Below, one piece after another: positions 7,093-15,381 of a stretch of DNA of 64,000 nt; position 1 is the stretch's first letter; every line of letters begins with the position of its first letter. This stretch comes from a virus, in IMG/VR virus record IMGVR_UViG_3300028590_000009, positions 21,055 to 85,054 of that record; one strand, written 5' to 3'. A model generated the notes under the pieces. The model was not told the origin of the DNA and did no database searches. It saw only the letters and a list, made by a program, of their open reading frames with translations. The position numbers and the translations under genes were made by a program.

Positions 7093-7322
7093 GATGTCCT
7101 GCTCGCATCGGGTTGGATCTTGCCCGCAGCCACGAGCGTGTTGAACGCGGCACCTTTCCGGGCGCATTCGTCACGTCGACATCCCTTGTGCCGCTGCATC
7201 GCCTGATGGGCTTCGGGGATGGTGAGTTTCTGTTCGGGTGCTTCGTGCGGCCACTGCTCAGGCCAGTACACGGTGTCGAACTGTTCTTCGTCTCCGACGA
7301 CGCGGATACCCCAACTGTTCAT
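7089..7322 (-). CDS. Small H-C-DEC-RK motif protein (paralogue 2)
   Basis: A 77-residue protein starting MNSWGIRVVGDEEQFD at 7322. The start is set by the purine-rich TCGAGGCGAGCT just upstream; the longer in-frame extension is Pro/Arg-rich and unlikely. The C-terminal half carries the H..C..DEC..K motif shared with the next gene, so the pair probably arose by duplication. Confidence 0.75.
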   Translation of the reverse strand: MNSWGIRVVGDEEQFDTVYWPEQWPHEAPEQKLTIPEAHQAMQRHKGCRRDECARKGAAFNTLVAAGKIQPDASRTS

Positions 7323-7386
7323 AGCTCGCCTCGAAATCGGTTCGCGGGCATGATGACCCCCTGATCGGCGTTGTGGGGTGCCCGGC

Positions 7387-7424
7387 CCCCTGGCCCAATC
7401 GCTGTGGAACGGCAGGGCCAGGGG
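7387..7424. repeat. Perfect 10-bp inverted repeat in divergent intergenic region
   Basis: CCCCTGGCCC and its complement flank an 18-nt spacer. It lies between divergent genes (minus 7322, plus 7589), so an operator or a structured leader is more likely than a terminator. Confidence 0.5.
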
Positions 7425-7588
7425 TGGGAGCGGGATGAGGATTGCAGAGGCTCCCTGCCGGACACGCTTCAAGTACACCTCATTTCGGGCATACTGGAAT
7501 CTCCAACGCGGATGTTCGAGTTAATCGGCTGGACGTCCAATGCGGGGCATTCCACTACGGATGCAACCAGATAGCGAGGCTAACGATC

Positions 7589-8479
7589 ATGGCTGGTTCG
7601 ACCCTCCCGCGACGCGCGATGGGACGCCTCCTTGGCAAGCTGCGCGCCAAGGCCAAAAAGAGTCAACTAGCAGCAGGCTTAGCGATCGAAATGTCACCCC
7701 AGTCGATCGGGCGACTAGAGGACGGCCAACCATGCCGAGTCAGCAGCCCTCAAATGGAAGTGCTGCTCGACCTGTACGAAGCCACGGACGACGACCGCGA
7801 GACAGTGCGAGCGTTGATGCAGGAAGTCAAAGCCGCGAAAGGTGACCCGGCCGGCGGTTGGTGGCGCACCTACTCCGACGTCGTGTCATCACACTTCGAC
7901 CACTTCATGAGCCTAGAGCAGGCTTGCGACCGATTACTGACATTCCAACTGACCTTGCTGCCCGGCCTGTTGCAGACGTCGGACTATCGACGTTGGATCG
8001 CCACGACAACCGATCCAGGAATGTCCGCGGTCGATGTGGAACGGCGCCTGGAGTTGATCGCTCGACGTCAACGCAGACTGGCCGAGGATCCCGATTTCAC
8101 CTTGGAGGTGCTGTTGGGGGAGTCGGCGTTACGTCATCAGGTCGGCGGTCGCGAGGTGATGGCGCGCCAGTTGCTGCATTTGGCCGATGTGGGTGACCTG
8201 CCGAATGTTTCGATCCGAGTGATCCCGTACGGTGCAGGCGGTCATCCGGGGCTGGTGGTGCAGTCGTTCACTCTGTTCGAGTTCCCTCCGCTGCAATCGT
8301 CTCGAATGCTTGAGCCTCCCGTGGTGTTCGTGGAGGGCTTCACGGGCGCGTTGTTCCTGGAAGAGGACAGTGTGATCGATCGCCATCGGGAAGCTGCGGA
8401 TGATTTGCACCAGGTAGCGTTGGATTCGGATGACACCAGGAGACTGGTGAAAGAGATTGCAGAGGAGTATGCATCGTGA
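7589..8479 (+). CDS. XRE/Scr1-type transcriptional regulator, DUF5753
   Basis: A 296-residue protein. An N-terminal helix-turn-helix (about 10-60: MGRLLGKLRAKAKKSQLAAG...SIGRLEDGQ) is followed by a long DUF5753 region with the hallmark ...LTFQLTLLPGLLQTSDYRR and ...GGREVMARQLLHL blocks. Such regulators are nearly always followed by a DUF397 partner, as here. ATG 7589 is chosen since the longer in-frame extension lacks the HTH-like conservation. DUF5753/DUF397 pairs have been linked to development and toxin-antitoxin-like control in Streptomyces; here it sits beside int/xis, so a lysogeny or host-interaction role is possible. Confidence 0.9.
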   Translation: MAGSTLPRRAMGRLLGKLRAKAKKSQLAAGLAIEMSPQSIGRLEDGQPCRVSSPQMEVLLDLYEATDDDRETVRALMQEVKAAKGDPAGGWWRTYSDVVSSHFDHFMSLEQACDRLLTFQLTLLPGLLQTSDYRRWIATTTDPGMSAVDVERRLELIARRQRRLAEDPDFTLEVLLGESALRHQVGGREVMARQLLHLADVGDLPNVSIRVIPYGAGGHPGLVVQSFTLFEFPPLQSSRMLEPPVVFVEGFTGALFLEEDSVIDRHREAADDLHQVALDSDDTRRLVKEIAEEYAS

Positions 8480-8682
8480 CCAGGGAGTATTCCGGCGCGA
8501 AGTGGTTCAAGAGTAGCCACAGCCAGGCTGGCGGGGATTGTGTCGAGGTTGCCTTCTTGGATGAAGGCGGCATCGGTGTCCGCGACAGCAAGAATCCGAC
8601 CGGTCCAGCGTTGGCGTTCACGCCTGGCGAGTGGGCCGCATTCACTGCGGGTGTGCGAGACGGCGAGTTCGACCGCGCCTGA
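8476..8682 (+). CDS. DUF397 partner protein
   Basis: A 68-residue protein with the family signature WFKSSHSQAGGDCVEVAF, then VRDSKNPTGPALAFTPGEWAAFTAGVRDGEFD. GTG start overlaps the regulator stop by 4 nt. DUF397 proteins act with their upstream XRE partner. Followed by a strong terminator, so the pair is a closed transcription unit. Confidence 0.92.
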   Translation: MTREYSGAKWFKSSHSQAGGDCVEVAFLDEGGIGVRDSKNPTGPALAFTPGEWAAFTAGVRDGEFDRA

Positions 8683-8694
8683 CTGATCGACCTG

Positions 8695-8730
8695 AACCGC
8701 CCCGGTCCTGTGGAGACCGGGGCGGTTTTG
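8695..8730 (+). terminator. Rho-independent terminator after DUF397 gene
   Basis: A 13-bp stem (AACCGCCCCGGTC with complement), 7-nt loop CTGTGGA and a TTTTGTGTTT tail. The best canonical terminator in the window. Confidence 0.92.
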
Positions 8731-8770
8731 TGTTTCCGGGCGAGCGCGGGAGGTTGTGAGTATGTGCCGT

Positions 8771-8796
8771 GAACTGTAGGCTAGGAAACAAACTGG
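8771..8796 (+). promoter_or_regulatory. Tandem RACT operator/promoter of xis-int
   Basis: GAACT at 8771 and AAACT at 8790, 19 bp apart; -10 reads CAAACT (8789-8794). A GTG in frame with the excisionase ORF lies 6 nt downstream at 8801, the leaderless geometry seen at other copies. Confidence 0.55.
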
Positions 8797-8866
8797 AAGC
8801 GTGAAGGCAACGGGTGGCGACCGATCCGGCCCTGGACTTTCACATATCCGTTACCGGAGGCTCCCC

Positions 8867-9061
8867 ATGACCACAACCAACCAGTGGCTCACCCGCCGCG
8901 AAGTCGCGACACTCACCGGATTCTCCCCCAAAACCTTGGAGAACTGGGCTGCCATGAAACCACGCAAAGGCCCCAAATGCTTCAGGGTCGCCGGACGCGT
9001 CAGGTACTCGCTCGACGACGTCACCGCATGGCAGCAACGACAGACCGTCACGGCGGCGTGA
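8867..9061 (+). CDS. xis: Excisionase / HTH_17-type DNA-binding protein
   Basis: A 64-residue protein: WLTRREVATLTGFSPKTLENW is a MerR-like winged helix-turn-helix start, followed by the basic FRVAGRVRYSLDDVTAW wing. Directly upstream of the integrase, the usual recombination directionality factor position. ATG 8867 has a good Shine-Dalgarno (CCGGAGG, 7 nt away). An alternative GTG at 8801 would add 22 residues and sits exactly where a leaderless transcript would start, so two forms are possible. Confidence 0.85.
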   Translation: MTTTNQWLTRREVATLTGFSPKTLENWAAMKPRKGPKCFRVAGRVRYSLDDVTAWQQRQTVTAA

Positions 9062-9083
9062 CCCACACCCCCTGGAGGCTGTC

Positions 9084-10340
9084 ATGGCGCAAGAAGCATT
9101 GGAAGCAGGCGGATGGCCGCCCAAACACAAACTGATCCCCGAGAAAGGCGCTGACGGGGTTTGGCGACTGACCAAGGTTCGCCACCGCACCTACGGCGGA
9201 CGTTACGTGCGCACGAGCGGCGCGGGCGCCACAAGGAAAGAGTGCCTGTCCGATTGGGAGAAACGGTTCGAGGTGAACCGTCAGAAAGGCTCCGCGCACA
9301 GCAGTTCCACCAAACGCCGCGAGTTCGAACCAGCCGACAAGATGGCGGTCGTGTTCGACGCCTTCATCGCCGCACAGGAACGCAAATGTGAGGCAGGCAA
9401 GATCACGCGCCAAACGCTGGTGTCGTATCGGCAGTCGATCTACCCCGTCGAGAACGGTGGTAGCCCGGACTCGATCAAGCTCATGCGCGAACTGGGCGAC
9501 CTGACGATCGCCGAGGTCGGCAAGCCGAAGTTCCTGGCCGACTACCTGGAAGACATCGCCGACGCCTCACCCGGGTATGCGGCCCGCCACCACCTGATCC
9601 TGACCGTGGTGTTCAAAATGCTCACCCTCGCAGGATTGTTCGACTTCTCCCCGATGGCGCCTGTTCCTCAGCCTGGTATTCGGGGTGGTTCGCAGCGGGC
9701 GTTGACCGCGGATGAGCGGGACGCCCTGTATGACGTGTTGTTGGCGGCGTCACCGCGCACGAAGTATCTGCGCCCGTTGACGTTGACGTTGCTGGGCACG
9801 GGGGTCCGTCCGGGGGAGGCGCTGGCCCTGCGGTGGATGGACGTCGATGGTTTGGATGATCCCGAGGTGGATCGGGCGACGGCGTATGTGTGCGGAACTT
9901 TGGTGTCGCGCGGCGGGGTGACGTTTCGGCAGCCGAGGCGCAAGTGCGGCAACTCCTACTACCTGACTTTGCCGCGTTGGCTGACGACGGTGCTGCGGGC
10001 ATGGAAGGCGGATGTGAAGCCATCGTCGGTGGAGCGTCCGATGTTCGAGTCGTTGCGGGGCGGGTTGTTGTCGCCGCGGACTGCTGAGAGCACGTTGAAG
10101 CGTGCGCGGACGGGTTCGGCGTTGGAGTGGGTGAAGTTCGGCAATCTCCGAGACACCGTGGCTACTCATGTGACTGGGGTGTCGGGTGATCCGAAGCATG
10201 CTAGTGCTCAGTTGGGGCATTCGGAGGGGGCGTCGTTGGCGATGCGTCATTACATCGATTCCGCTGGTTACAAGCATCCTGCGGTCGATAACGCGGACGC
10301 GTTGGAGCTGTTGGCGCCGAGCAAAGTTACACCAAAGTAG
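9084..10340 (+). CDS. int: Tyrosine integrase
   Basis: A 418-residue phage integrase. A N-terminal arm-binding region, core-binding domain (about 90-190) and catalytic domain (about 205-400) are visible. Catalytic residues: Arg232 (GVRPGEALALRW), Arg356 (NLRDT), His379 (QLGHS), Tyr390 (MRHYIDS). The box II position that is usually His, three before Arg356, is Gly353. It catalyses attP x attB recombination, with xis setting direction. Weak GGAGG-type site (CTGGAGGCTGTC) before the ATG. Confidence 0.95.
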   Translation: MAQEALEAGGWPPKHKLIPEKGADGVWRLTKVRHRTYGGRYVRTSGAGATRKECLSDWEKRFEVNRQKGSAHSSSTKRREFEPADKMAVVFDAFIAAQERKCEAGKITRQTLVSYRQSIYPVENGGSPDSIKLMRELGDLTIAEVGKPKFLADYLEDIADASPGYAARHHLILTVVFKMLTLAGLFDFSPMAPVPQPGIRGGSQRALTADERDALYDVLLAASPRTKYLRPLTLTLLGTGVRPGEALALRWMDVDGLDDPEVDRATAYVCGTLVSRGGVTFRQPRRKCGNSYYLTLPRWLTTVLRAWKADVKPSSVERPMFESLRGGLLSPRTAESTLKRARTGSALEWVKFGNLRDTVATHVTGVSGDPKHASAQLGHSEGASLAMRHYIDSAGYKHPAVDNADALELLAPSKVTPK

Positions 10341-10566
10341 GAATCCAGGGGTTTTCGCTGAGACCCGCACCTATGCCTACCTGCGCGAATACCTATATTC
10401 TGCGCATATGAAGGTACGTATCCGTGGGGGGTTACTGTGACCTGCGGTTATAGTGATTTTTAGGCCGTTTGACCTGCGGTTTTCCCGGATCGAACCTCCC
10501 GCGACTTCCCGCTGTCCCACTGCGTAATCCCGCTGTTTTGCGCTCAAAGTGACACTCAAAGTGACA
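10341..10566 (+). other. Probable attP region with repeated arm-like sites
   Basis: Non-coding stretch just after int. TGACCTGCGGTT occurs at 10438 and 10470; an inverted copy lies at 16151-16162. GAATA-CCTA-TATTC (10388-10401) is a small inverted repeat flanked by GCGC and TGCGC, the size expected of a strand-exchange core. CTCAAAGTGACA is tandemly duplicated at 10543-10566. The attP assignment is inferred from position and repeats; the core is not proven. Confidence 0.45.
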
Positions 10567-10572
10567 CTTTTG

Positions 10573-10606
10573 CCCCCGGAAACCCCCTCGGTTTCCGGGG
10601 GCTTTC
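10573..10606 (+). terminator. Rho-independent terminator
   Basis: A 12-bp perfect stem (CCCCCGGAAACC with complement) around CCCTC, followed by CTTTCTCG. Ends int transcription downstream of the attP region. Confidence 0.88.
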
Positions 10607-10787
10607 TCGTCTCCTGAGGCACCGTCGGCGGACCCGATTTCAGCCCGGATCGCGACGACTGATCGCCCCTGTCCGAGCCGCCCGTTGCATCCACCCCTCA
10701 GCGTGTCGAATCCGAGACGCGCCGACGACTTTTCAACCCCCGCGAACTCTCGGCAACCACAACTACCCATTCATTGAAATTATGGCA

Positions 10788-10814
10788 TGAACTGGAGTTG
10801 ATGCTATAGACTGA
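10788..10814 (+). promoter_or_regulatory. Tandem RACT operator/promoter
   Basis: GAACT at 10789 and AGACT at 10808, 19 bp apart; -10 TAGACT (10807-10812). Unlike the leaderless copies, it is followed by a short leader with GTGAGG before the ATG at 10846. Confidence 0.6.
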
Positions 10815-10845
10815 GCAGATTCACTCCGACCGTGAGGATTCCCCA

Positions 10846-11115
10846 ATGCCTGATAGCGCAGCCCTGTTTCAGCTCATCCGAGGCGGCATCTACCGCAACC
10901 CTCTGGGCGCCGAGCTGACCGCCCTCATGCCAGCGCGGGATTGGGACACCACTCGCCTCGGACCGATCGACCTCCAGCCAGTATTTGGCGACATCTGGAT
11001 CGTTGAGGCCGCAGGCGGCATCTTCGGCGGTGCGCGCCACCTCGCCACGGCAGATGGCCTCTCCGCTTACGGTTACCAGCTGGTTCCGGGCGCGACGGAG
11101 TTCAGCGATGTCTGA
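10846..11115 (+). CDS. Hypothetical protein
   Basis: An 89-residue protein, first in an operon of seven small genes. Contains GGIYRNPLGAELTALMPARDW and a Gly-rich middle (AAGGIFGGARHL). Purine-rich GTGAGGATTCCCC precedes the ATG. Function unknown. Confidence 0.75.
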   Translation: MPDSAALFQLIRGGIYRNPLGAELTALMPARDWDTTRLGPIDLQPVFGDIWIVEAAGGIFGGARHLATADGLSAYGYQLVPGATEFSDV

Positions 11116-11437
11116 CCCCTCCGAACTCCTCGCCGCCGCTATGGCGAAGTCGACCGACCGCCAAGCCCTCGAATACGGGGGAGCTGACTGGCGAACCACT
11201 GCCGTCGACGTCCTGGCCGAGGGCTGGCGTCCACCGCCGCGCGTCATCACCGACCCCGCCGAAATGGATGCCATGGGGAACCGCGCGGTCGTGCGTGACG
11301 ACACCGGTTTGACGTTCGCTCACGAATCGGGCAGTTGGTGTGTGGCGGGACCGATTCGCGGAACCCACTCCAGCGCCGAGGTGCTGGACATTTCCGATGG
11401 CAAAGTGACCGTTCTGTGGGAGCCCGCCGATGCCTGA
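11108..11437 (+). CDS. Hypothetical protein
   Basis: A 109-residue protein from ATG 11108, overlapping the upstream gene by 8 nt; the longer in-frame start would sit inside that gene. The N-terminus MSDPSELLAAAMAKSTDRQA is helical and the C-terminus has beta-like alternation (GSWCVAGPI..KVTVLWEP). Unknown role. Confidence 0.75.
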   Translation: MSDPSELLAAAMAKSTDRQALEYGGADWRTTAVDVLAEGWRPPPRVITDPAEMDAMGNRAVVRDDTGLTFAHESGSWCVAGPIRGTHSSAEVLDISDGKVTVLWEPADA

Positions 11438-12032
11438 CCGCCTCACTGACGAACGCCTGCACGCGCTCCGCGACGACGAGGCCATCTGCACCAACGCGGG
11501 GGAGCGGTCGATGGCCGCCGAATTGATCGAGGCCCGTGCCTGGATCTCGGCGGACAAGCTGACGTTGGATCGCGTGGCCGACGAACTCGGATGCAGCCGT
11601 CCGCAACTCGATCTCTGGTTCGCCCGCAACCTCATCGCCTCTCTGGAGGCGGATCGGAACGTGGTTGTCGGCCAGTTGCGAACCTCTCGCGAGATCGCCG
11701 CTGGGCTTCGACTGCTCGTCGCCAACGGTGAGCAGGAGATCGCAGCCTTGTACACCCGCGTCGCCAAGCTCGAAGGGGAGTTGCGCGAGGAAGGCAACCG
11801 CGCTGGCTATTTGGCGGACTTGTTGCGCGCAGCCTGCGTGGAGGGCGCGGACGCTCGCGCCCGCGTCCATGAACTCGGGAGGCAACTCGACCGCGTAACC
11901 GACCTGTTCGAGAAGTGGGCGGCCGAGGAGAACGAGCATCGCAAGGCGGGTGAGTTCGGTATCGCCGAAGGATTGCATGTCGCGATCGAGGAACTGCGGG
12001 CGGCAGTTCACGGCAAGGAGGATGACCGCTGA
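11430..12032 (+). CDS. Coiled-coil protein, D-R-L-T-D family
   Basis: A 200-residue protein. Opens MPDRLTDERLHALRDDEAIC, like the genes at 3836 and 43904. Residues about 95-165 are a long charged coiled coil (REIAAGLRLLVANGEQEIAA...KLEGELREEGNR). A central DELGCSRPQLDLWF resembles a short helix-turn-helix. Possibly oligomeric, possibly DNA-binding; no family name. Confidence 0.78.
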   Translation: MPDRLTDERLHALRDDEAICTNAGERSMAAELIEARAWISADKLTLDRVADELGCSRPQLDLWFARNLIASLEADRNVVVGQLRTSREIAAGLRLLVANGEQEIAALYTRVAKLEGELREEGNRAGYLADLLRAACVEGADARARVHELGRQLDRVTDLFEKWAAEENEHRKAGEFGIAEGLHVAIEELRAAVHGKEDDR

Positions 12033-12406
12033 TGGGGCACACGATCATCAAACCGATCCGTGACGAGGACTTCTATGTCGTCTACTCGTCCGTCGTGGAC
12101 GCGCCGATCCGGTGCGGCACCCGCGCGGAACTGGAAGCCACCTACGAGCACGCCGCAGCGGACCGGTTCGCCCGCGCCGACGAGCACGGTACATCCTCGA
12201 AACTCGGCTGGGACGGATGGGATCAGCAGACCATCACGGTGCGTGAAGGCTTCCGGCCCGGTGCGTGGCCGCCGAATGCCTGTTGGGCGAAAGTCGCCCG
12301 CGTGGACCTTCGCCAGCTCTGCGAATCCGTTGATGCCGACGGCTACTGGAACCCACCCGAAGGGCTTATCACCTGGGAACACTTCGACGAGGAGGCCGAC
12401 CGATGA
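12032..12406 (+). CDS. Hypothetical protein
   Basis: A 124-residue protein sharing one base with the previous stop (TGATG) and ending in an ATGA overlap. Contains DEDFYVVYSSVVDAPIRCGTR and a Trp-rich centre (LGWDGWDQQTI). Beta-rich appearance. Function unknown. Confidence 0.75.
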   Translation: MGHTIIKPIRDEDFYVVYSSVVDAPIRCGTRAELEATYEHAAADRFARADEHGTSSKLGWDGWDQQTITVREGFRPGAWPPNACWAKVARVDLRQLCESVDADGYWNPPEGLITWEHFDEEADR

Positions 12407-12693
12407 ATGACGACTACTACCGCGACGGCATCCTGAGGCGGACTGAATTCCGGGGCAACGCCTTCGCGATCGACCCTGACGATTGCGGCTGCACCGACTG
12501 CATCACCGGGGAGGCATTCCACCCCTCCGACTCCCGGTTGTGCACCGCGATCCAGCAGGGCAGGACGCTCATCAACCGCACCGGGCATGAAGTGATCCTG
12601 CCCAACGGATACCGCCTCGATTACGGCCAGTCGTGGCATCCAAGGGCGCGGAATCACTGCCCCGGGTGCATTTGCGGCGAGAGGGAGTGGTGA
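12403..12693 (+). CDS. Cys-rich small protein
   Basis: A 96-residue protein with DCGCTDCITGE, a central LPNGYRLDYGQSWHPRARNH and terminal CPGCICGE: CxC-x2-C and CxxCxC pairs suggest a zinc ribbon. The CGCTDCITGE box recurs in actinophage small proteins (family memory). Role unknown. Confidence 0.75.
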   Translation: MNDDYYRDGILRRTEFRGNAFAIDPDDCGCTDCITGEAFHPSDSRLCTAIQQGRTLINRTGHEVILPNGYRLDYGQSWHPRARNHCPGCICGEREW

Positions 12694-12699
12694 GCAGCG

Positions 12700-12963
12700 A
12701 TGAGTGAACTCCTGGGCACCGATTCGCGTCAGTGGCGGCATCTCTCGAACGACACCACTTGGCCCGCCCTCGAACACGACGACGACATCGACTCCGTGGA
12801 ATGGCGGCTGCGACACGCCCCCGACTACCTGACGCCGCAAGACCTCGCGTTCGCGGCCTCAGTCATGTCCGCCTACGAACACCTCATCTACCACGCCGAT
12901 CGGGCGACAGTCGCTCTCGTGCGACGCGAACTGCGGGAAGGGCTGAAGGAACGTCATGGATGA
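12700..12963 (+). CDS. Hypothetical protein
   Basis: An 87-residue protein, acidic N-terminus (EHDDDIDSVEWRLR), helical C-terminus (ATVALVRRELREGLKERHG). Overlaps the next gene by 8 nt. No recognised domain. Confidence 0.75.
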   Translation: MSELLGTDSRQWRHLSNDTTWPALEHDDDIDSVEWRLRHAPDYLTPQDLAFAASVMSAYEHLIYHADRATVALVRRELREGLKERHG

Positions 12964-13411
12964 CGACGAGCACCTTGAGCGCGCCATGCGGATGTACGAA
13001 CAGGCTGCCATCGCCGACATTCGACGCGAGACGGACGCGATGGAAGATGGGCTCGCCGCGATCAGCGTTCCCGGTGCAGACGGAACGCCGATGCCGTCCA
13101 CCTGCCACCCCTGCTACGCGAAGCAACGCCAGTTCATCACCGACTGGCTGGAGCGTCGCCCAGGCGCACCGAGCGGCCCATACCTGCTCCTCCCGAAGCC
13201 GATTCGGCCAAGGAGGTACGAGCACTTCGCCGCAGACGTGTCCCCGACTACCCCAATGCTCGAAACGCTGGAATTGCAGCGCCGAACCGCTTGCGCCCCC
13301 GCGCCATACGTCGGCAGTCCATACTCTCTCACCTGGCAATGCGGCGTCGACAAGCTCGGTCGCGCCGTAGCTGGTGAGATCACCTACGAATTCCTCTACC
13401 CGGGCCTCTGA
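12956..13411 (+). CDS. Hypothetical protein
   Basis: A 151-residue protein starting MDDDEHLERAMRMYEQAAIA. Contains TCHPCYAKQRQFITDWLERR, possibly a Cys pair metal site, and ends with aromatic beta-like sequence. Last plus-strand gene of the operon; its end overlaps the convergent membrane-protein gene by 16 bp. Confidence 0.75.
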   Translation: MDDDEHLERAMRMYEQAAIADIRRETDAMEDGLAAISVPGADGTPMPSTCHPCYAKQRQFITDWLERRPGAPSGPYLLLPKPIRPRRYEHFAADVSPTTPMLETLELQRRTACAPAPYVGSPYSLTWQCGVDKLGRAVAGEITYEFLYPGL

Positions 13412-14088
13412 GCTTTGCTGTCTCGCCATCGCTTCCGCCACGTCTTCACCAGCCCGCGAATCCCCGCGACCGACGTGGCGACAAGGATCGGCACCGAAAA
13501 CGCCGCCAACTGCGTGTCATACCGGTCGATCACCGACTCCGACGACTCAGCGAGCAGCACAACGGTCACCACAGCCGACGCCAACGCAGCCAGAGCCGTC
13601 ACCCACACCGTCACCATCGGCAACACACGCTTATGCCTCGTCGAATACAGCAACACGGCGCCCACCGACAACGCGATCAACGCCGTCAACCCTTGATACA
13701 CAGTGCTGCCCGGTAACGGCCTTGCACCGAAACCCGAAGCAACCACTTCCGCGGCCACGATCGCCAAGCAGTACACAACCCAGATCCGCACATGCAGCCG
13801 GTTCTTCCGCCACCGCAGGCACAGCACCCCGAACACGCAGCACGCGAAACCGCCGATCACCGCATGTAGCAGATCCGAGATGTTGGCGGGTGTCACTGGA
13901 GTTTCATCCAACCAGTCCGCCCAAGTCGGCACCTGAACCGCGTAAGTGCCTGCTACAGCGAACAGGGCCACGGTCATAAGTTTCCGGCCGGTAACGTCCA
14001 CCTTGTCCGGGCATTCAGTAGGCAGCCGCCGCCAGATAGTGAGCCGTGCGACTGCTACGACCGCCGCGAGGATGACGAGGTACCACAT
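13396..14088 (-). CDS. Polytopic membrane protein (six or seven spans)
   Basis: A 230-residue protein with hydrophobic spans at about 2-17, 37-52, 70-88, 100-118, 128-147, 155-177 and 190-208. Basic loops (WRKNRLHVR, KTWRKRWRDSK) suggest a cytoplasmic C-terminus. The HTH regulator lies just upstream in the same orientation, 55 bp away. HTH-plus-seven-span pairs resembling the MAB_1171c family are common in mobile actinobacterial DNA; the match here is by layout only. Confidence 0.75.
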   Translation of the reverse strand: MWYLVILAAVVAVARLTIWRRLPTECPDKVDVTGRKLMTVALFAVAGTYAVQVPTWADWLDETPVTPANISDLLHAVIGGFACCVFGVLCLRWRKNRLHVRIWVVYCLAIVAAEVVASGFGARPLPGSTVYQGLTALIALSVGAVLLYSTRHKRVLPMVTVWVTALAALASAVVTVVLLAESSESVIDRYDTQLAAFSVPILVATSVAGIRGLVKTWRKRWRDSKAQRPG

Positions 14089-14143
14089 AACGGGAGGTTA
14101 CCGCCGTAACAGGATTGTTAACCCTCGGTTGCCCAAACTTGTA

Positions 14144-14452
14144 CTATTCGCCGCCGAGTGCAGACATCCACGAATCCCCACCAGGGTCTTTGTGGTCGGT
14201 CATAAAGTCAGACGAAGCAGCAAGGCCCTCGGCCTCGGCAAGGATCTTCGACAAATCGGTACCCAGCACGGCCGCGACCGCCAACTGATCCTCCAGTTTC
14301 CAGTCGCTCCCGGTCTGCTCCCGCTTGCGATAAGAACTCTTGGACATGCCGAGCTTTTCCCACATGGTCTGTTGGGTCATCCCCGCCTCTCGCCGTCGCT
14401 GTGCGACCACACGCCCGAAGGCACGTTGCAGTCTTTCTTGGTGCCGTTCCAC
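14144..14452 (-). CDS. XRE-family HTH regulator, candidate phage repressor
   Basis: A 102-residue protein: GRVVAQRRREAGMTQQTMWEKL then GMSKSSYRKREQ is a classic Cro/CI helix-turn-helix (about 13-50), followed by a dimerisation-like tail. Faces away from the gene at 14855 across a 400-bp regulatory region. It could be the Cro/CI-type switch regulator or control the adjacent membrane protein. Confidence 0.85.
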   Translation of the reverse strand: MERHQERLQRAFGRVVAQRRREAGMTQQTMWEKLGMSKSSYRKREQTGSDWKLEDQLAVAAVLGTDLSKILAEAEGLAASSDFMTDHKDPGGDSWMSALGGE

Positions 14453-14854
14453 GGCCTCACCCTAACGCGTGTGGCCGCGCGAAATGCGTTAGCGAAACGT
14501 TGCGCAAACACGCGGCGATCAAACCTTGCGGTACCGTCGTCACCGGTACTAGTCTTACATCCAATCGGATATAACAGGATTGATACCCAAAATATTCGTG
14601 TCAACACGCCCACCGTCGGGGGAGGGCAGGCTGACCCTATGGGGATCCCTTTGATGAGGTAGAAGCCTAGACGCAACCAAACGGATGCTCGAAGACCCCG
14701 AAACCGGGTCTACGCACCCTCGGCGGCAACCAGAACGAGACCCAGCCGCCAGATCGCCCAGCCGCGCGGCACCCGACGCGCCCCGGGCGAATCTTCCGTT
14801 ACACCTTGTTATCCCGCCCTCACGGGCGGCACTCGCGCACCCAAGGACGACCCA
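14453..14854. other. Divergent regulatory region
   Basis: No convincing gene. Contains CGCGTGT at 14466 mirrored by ACACGCG at 14507 around an AATGCGTTAGCGAAACGTTGCGC core (possible operator for the HTH gene), an AT-rich patch at 14560-14600, and a CCGCCC/GGGCGG hairpin around 14813-14828, shortly before the ATG of the next gene. Confidence 0.4.
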
Positions 14855-15364
14855 ATGACGTACTCGCCCGACCGCCCACCAGAACCACACCCCGACTACG
14901 CCGAATACGTGCTCGCCGACACCGAACCCAACATCCTCGTGGACCTCGCAGTCCTCGGCGTCGTAGAACGAACCCCCATCGACTGCATGTGCTGGTGGGT
15001 CGACGACCAAAAGAAGCTGTGGAAGCAAATCGGACAAGTCGCCGTCAACATCGACACCGGAGTCATCGAATTGTGGCCCGCCGACGGCCCATACATGTAC
15101 CCCAGCGATCACGGGCGACTCCGCGACGCCGGATTGAAAGCCTTCATGGATCCGCCCAGCCTCGACACACACTGGTCGCGGGTAGTTCGCGAAACCCCTC
15201 AAGGCCCGGTCGGGTTCTGGGAAACCATGATCGCAGTGCAGGCAGACGCAAAAAGCCTCCCGGTAAGGATCATCCGGGCGGCTCATGGGTTCGCGCAACG
15301 GCAAGAGATCGCGTTCTCACGCCGATATGTCAAAACAGCAGACGGACAAAACACCGTCGCATAG
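14855..15364 (+). CDS. Hypothetical protein
   Basis: A 169-residue protein, single-gene unit ending at a terminator. N-terminus HPDYAEYVLADTEP, middle CMCWWVDDQKKLWKQIGQ, C-terminus basic (RIIRAAHGFAQRQEIAFSRR). Placed between two regulators in the immunity region, so it may be expressed in the lysogen. No domain recognised. Confidence 0.7.
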   Translation: MTYSPDRPPEPHPDYAEYVLADTEPNILVDLAVLGVVERTPIDCMCWWVDDQKKLWKQIGQVAVNIDTGVIELWPADGPYMYPSDHGRLRDAGLKAFMDPPSLDTHWSRVVRETPQGPVGFWETMIAVQADAKSLPVRIIRAAHGFAQRQEIAFSRRYVKTADGQNTVA

Positions 15365-15381
15365 CAGGGGATTCACCAGGG

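Noticed and set aside
10470-10510. Reverse-strand tRNA 3' end (GGTTCGATCC) in the attP region
   Set aside because: T-loop consensus is present, but the T stem cannot pair, so no tRNA is called. It may still be part of an attachment site.
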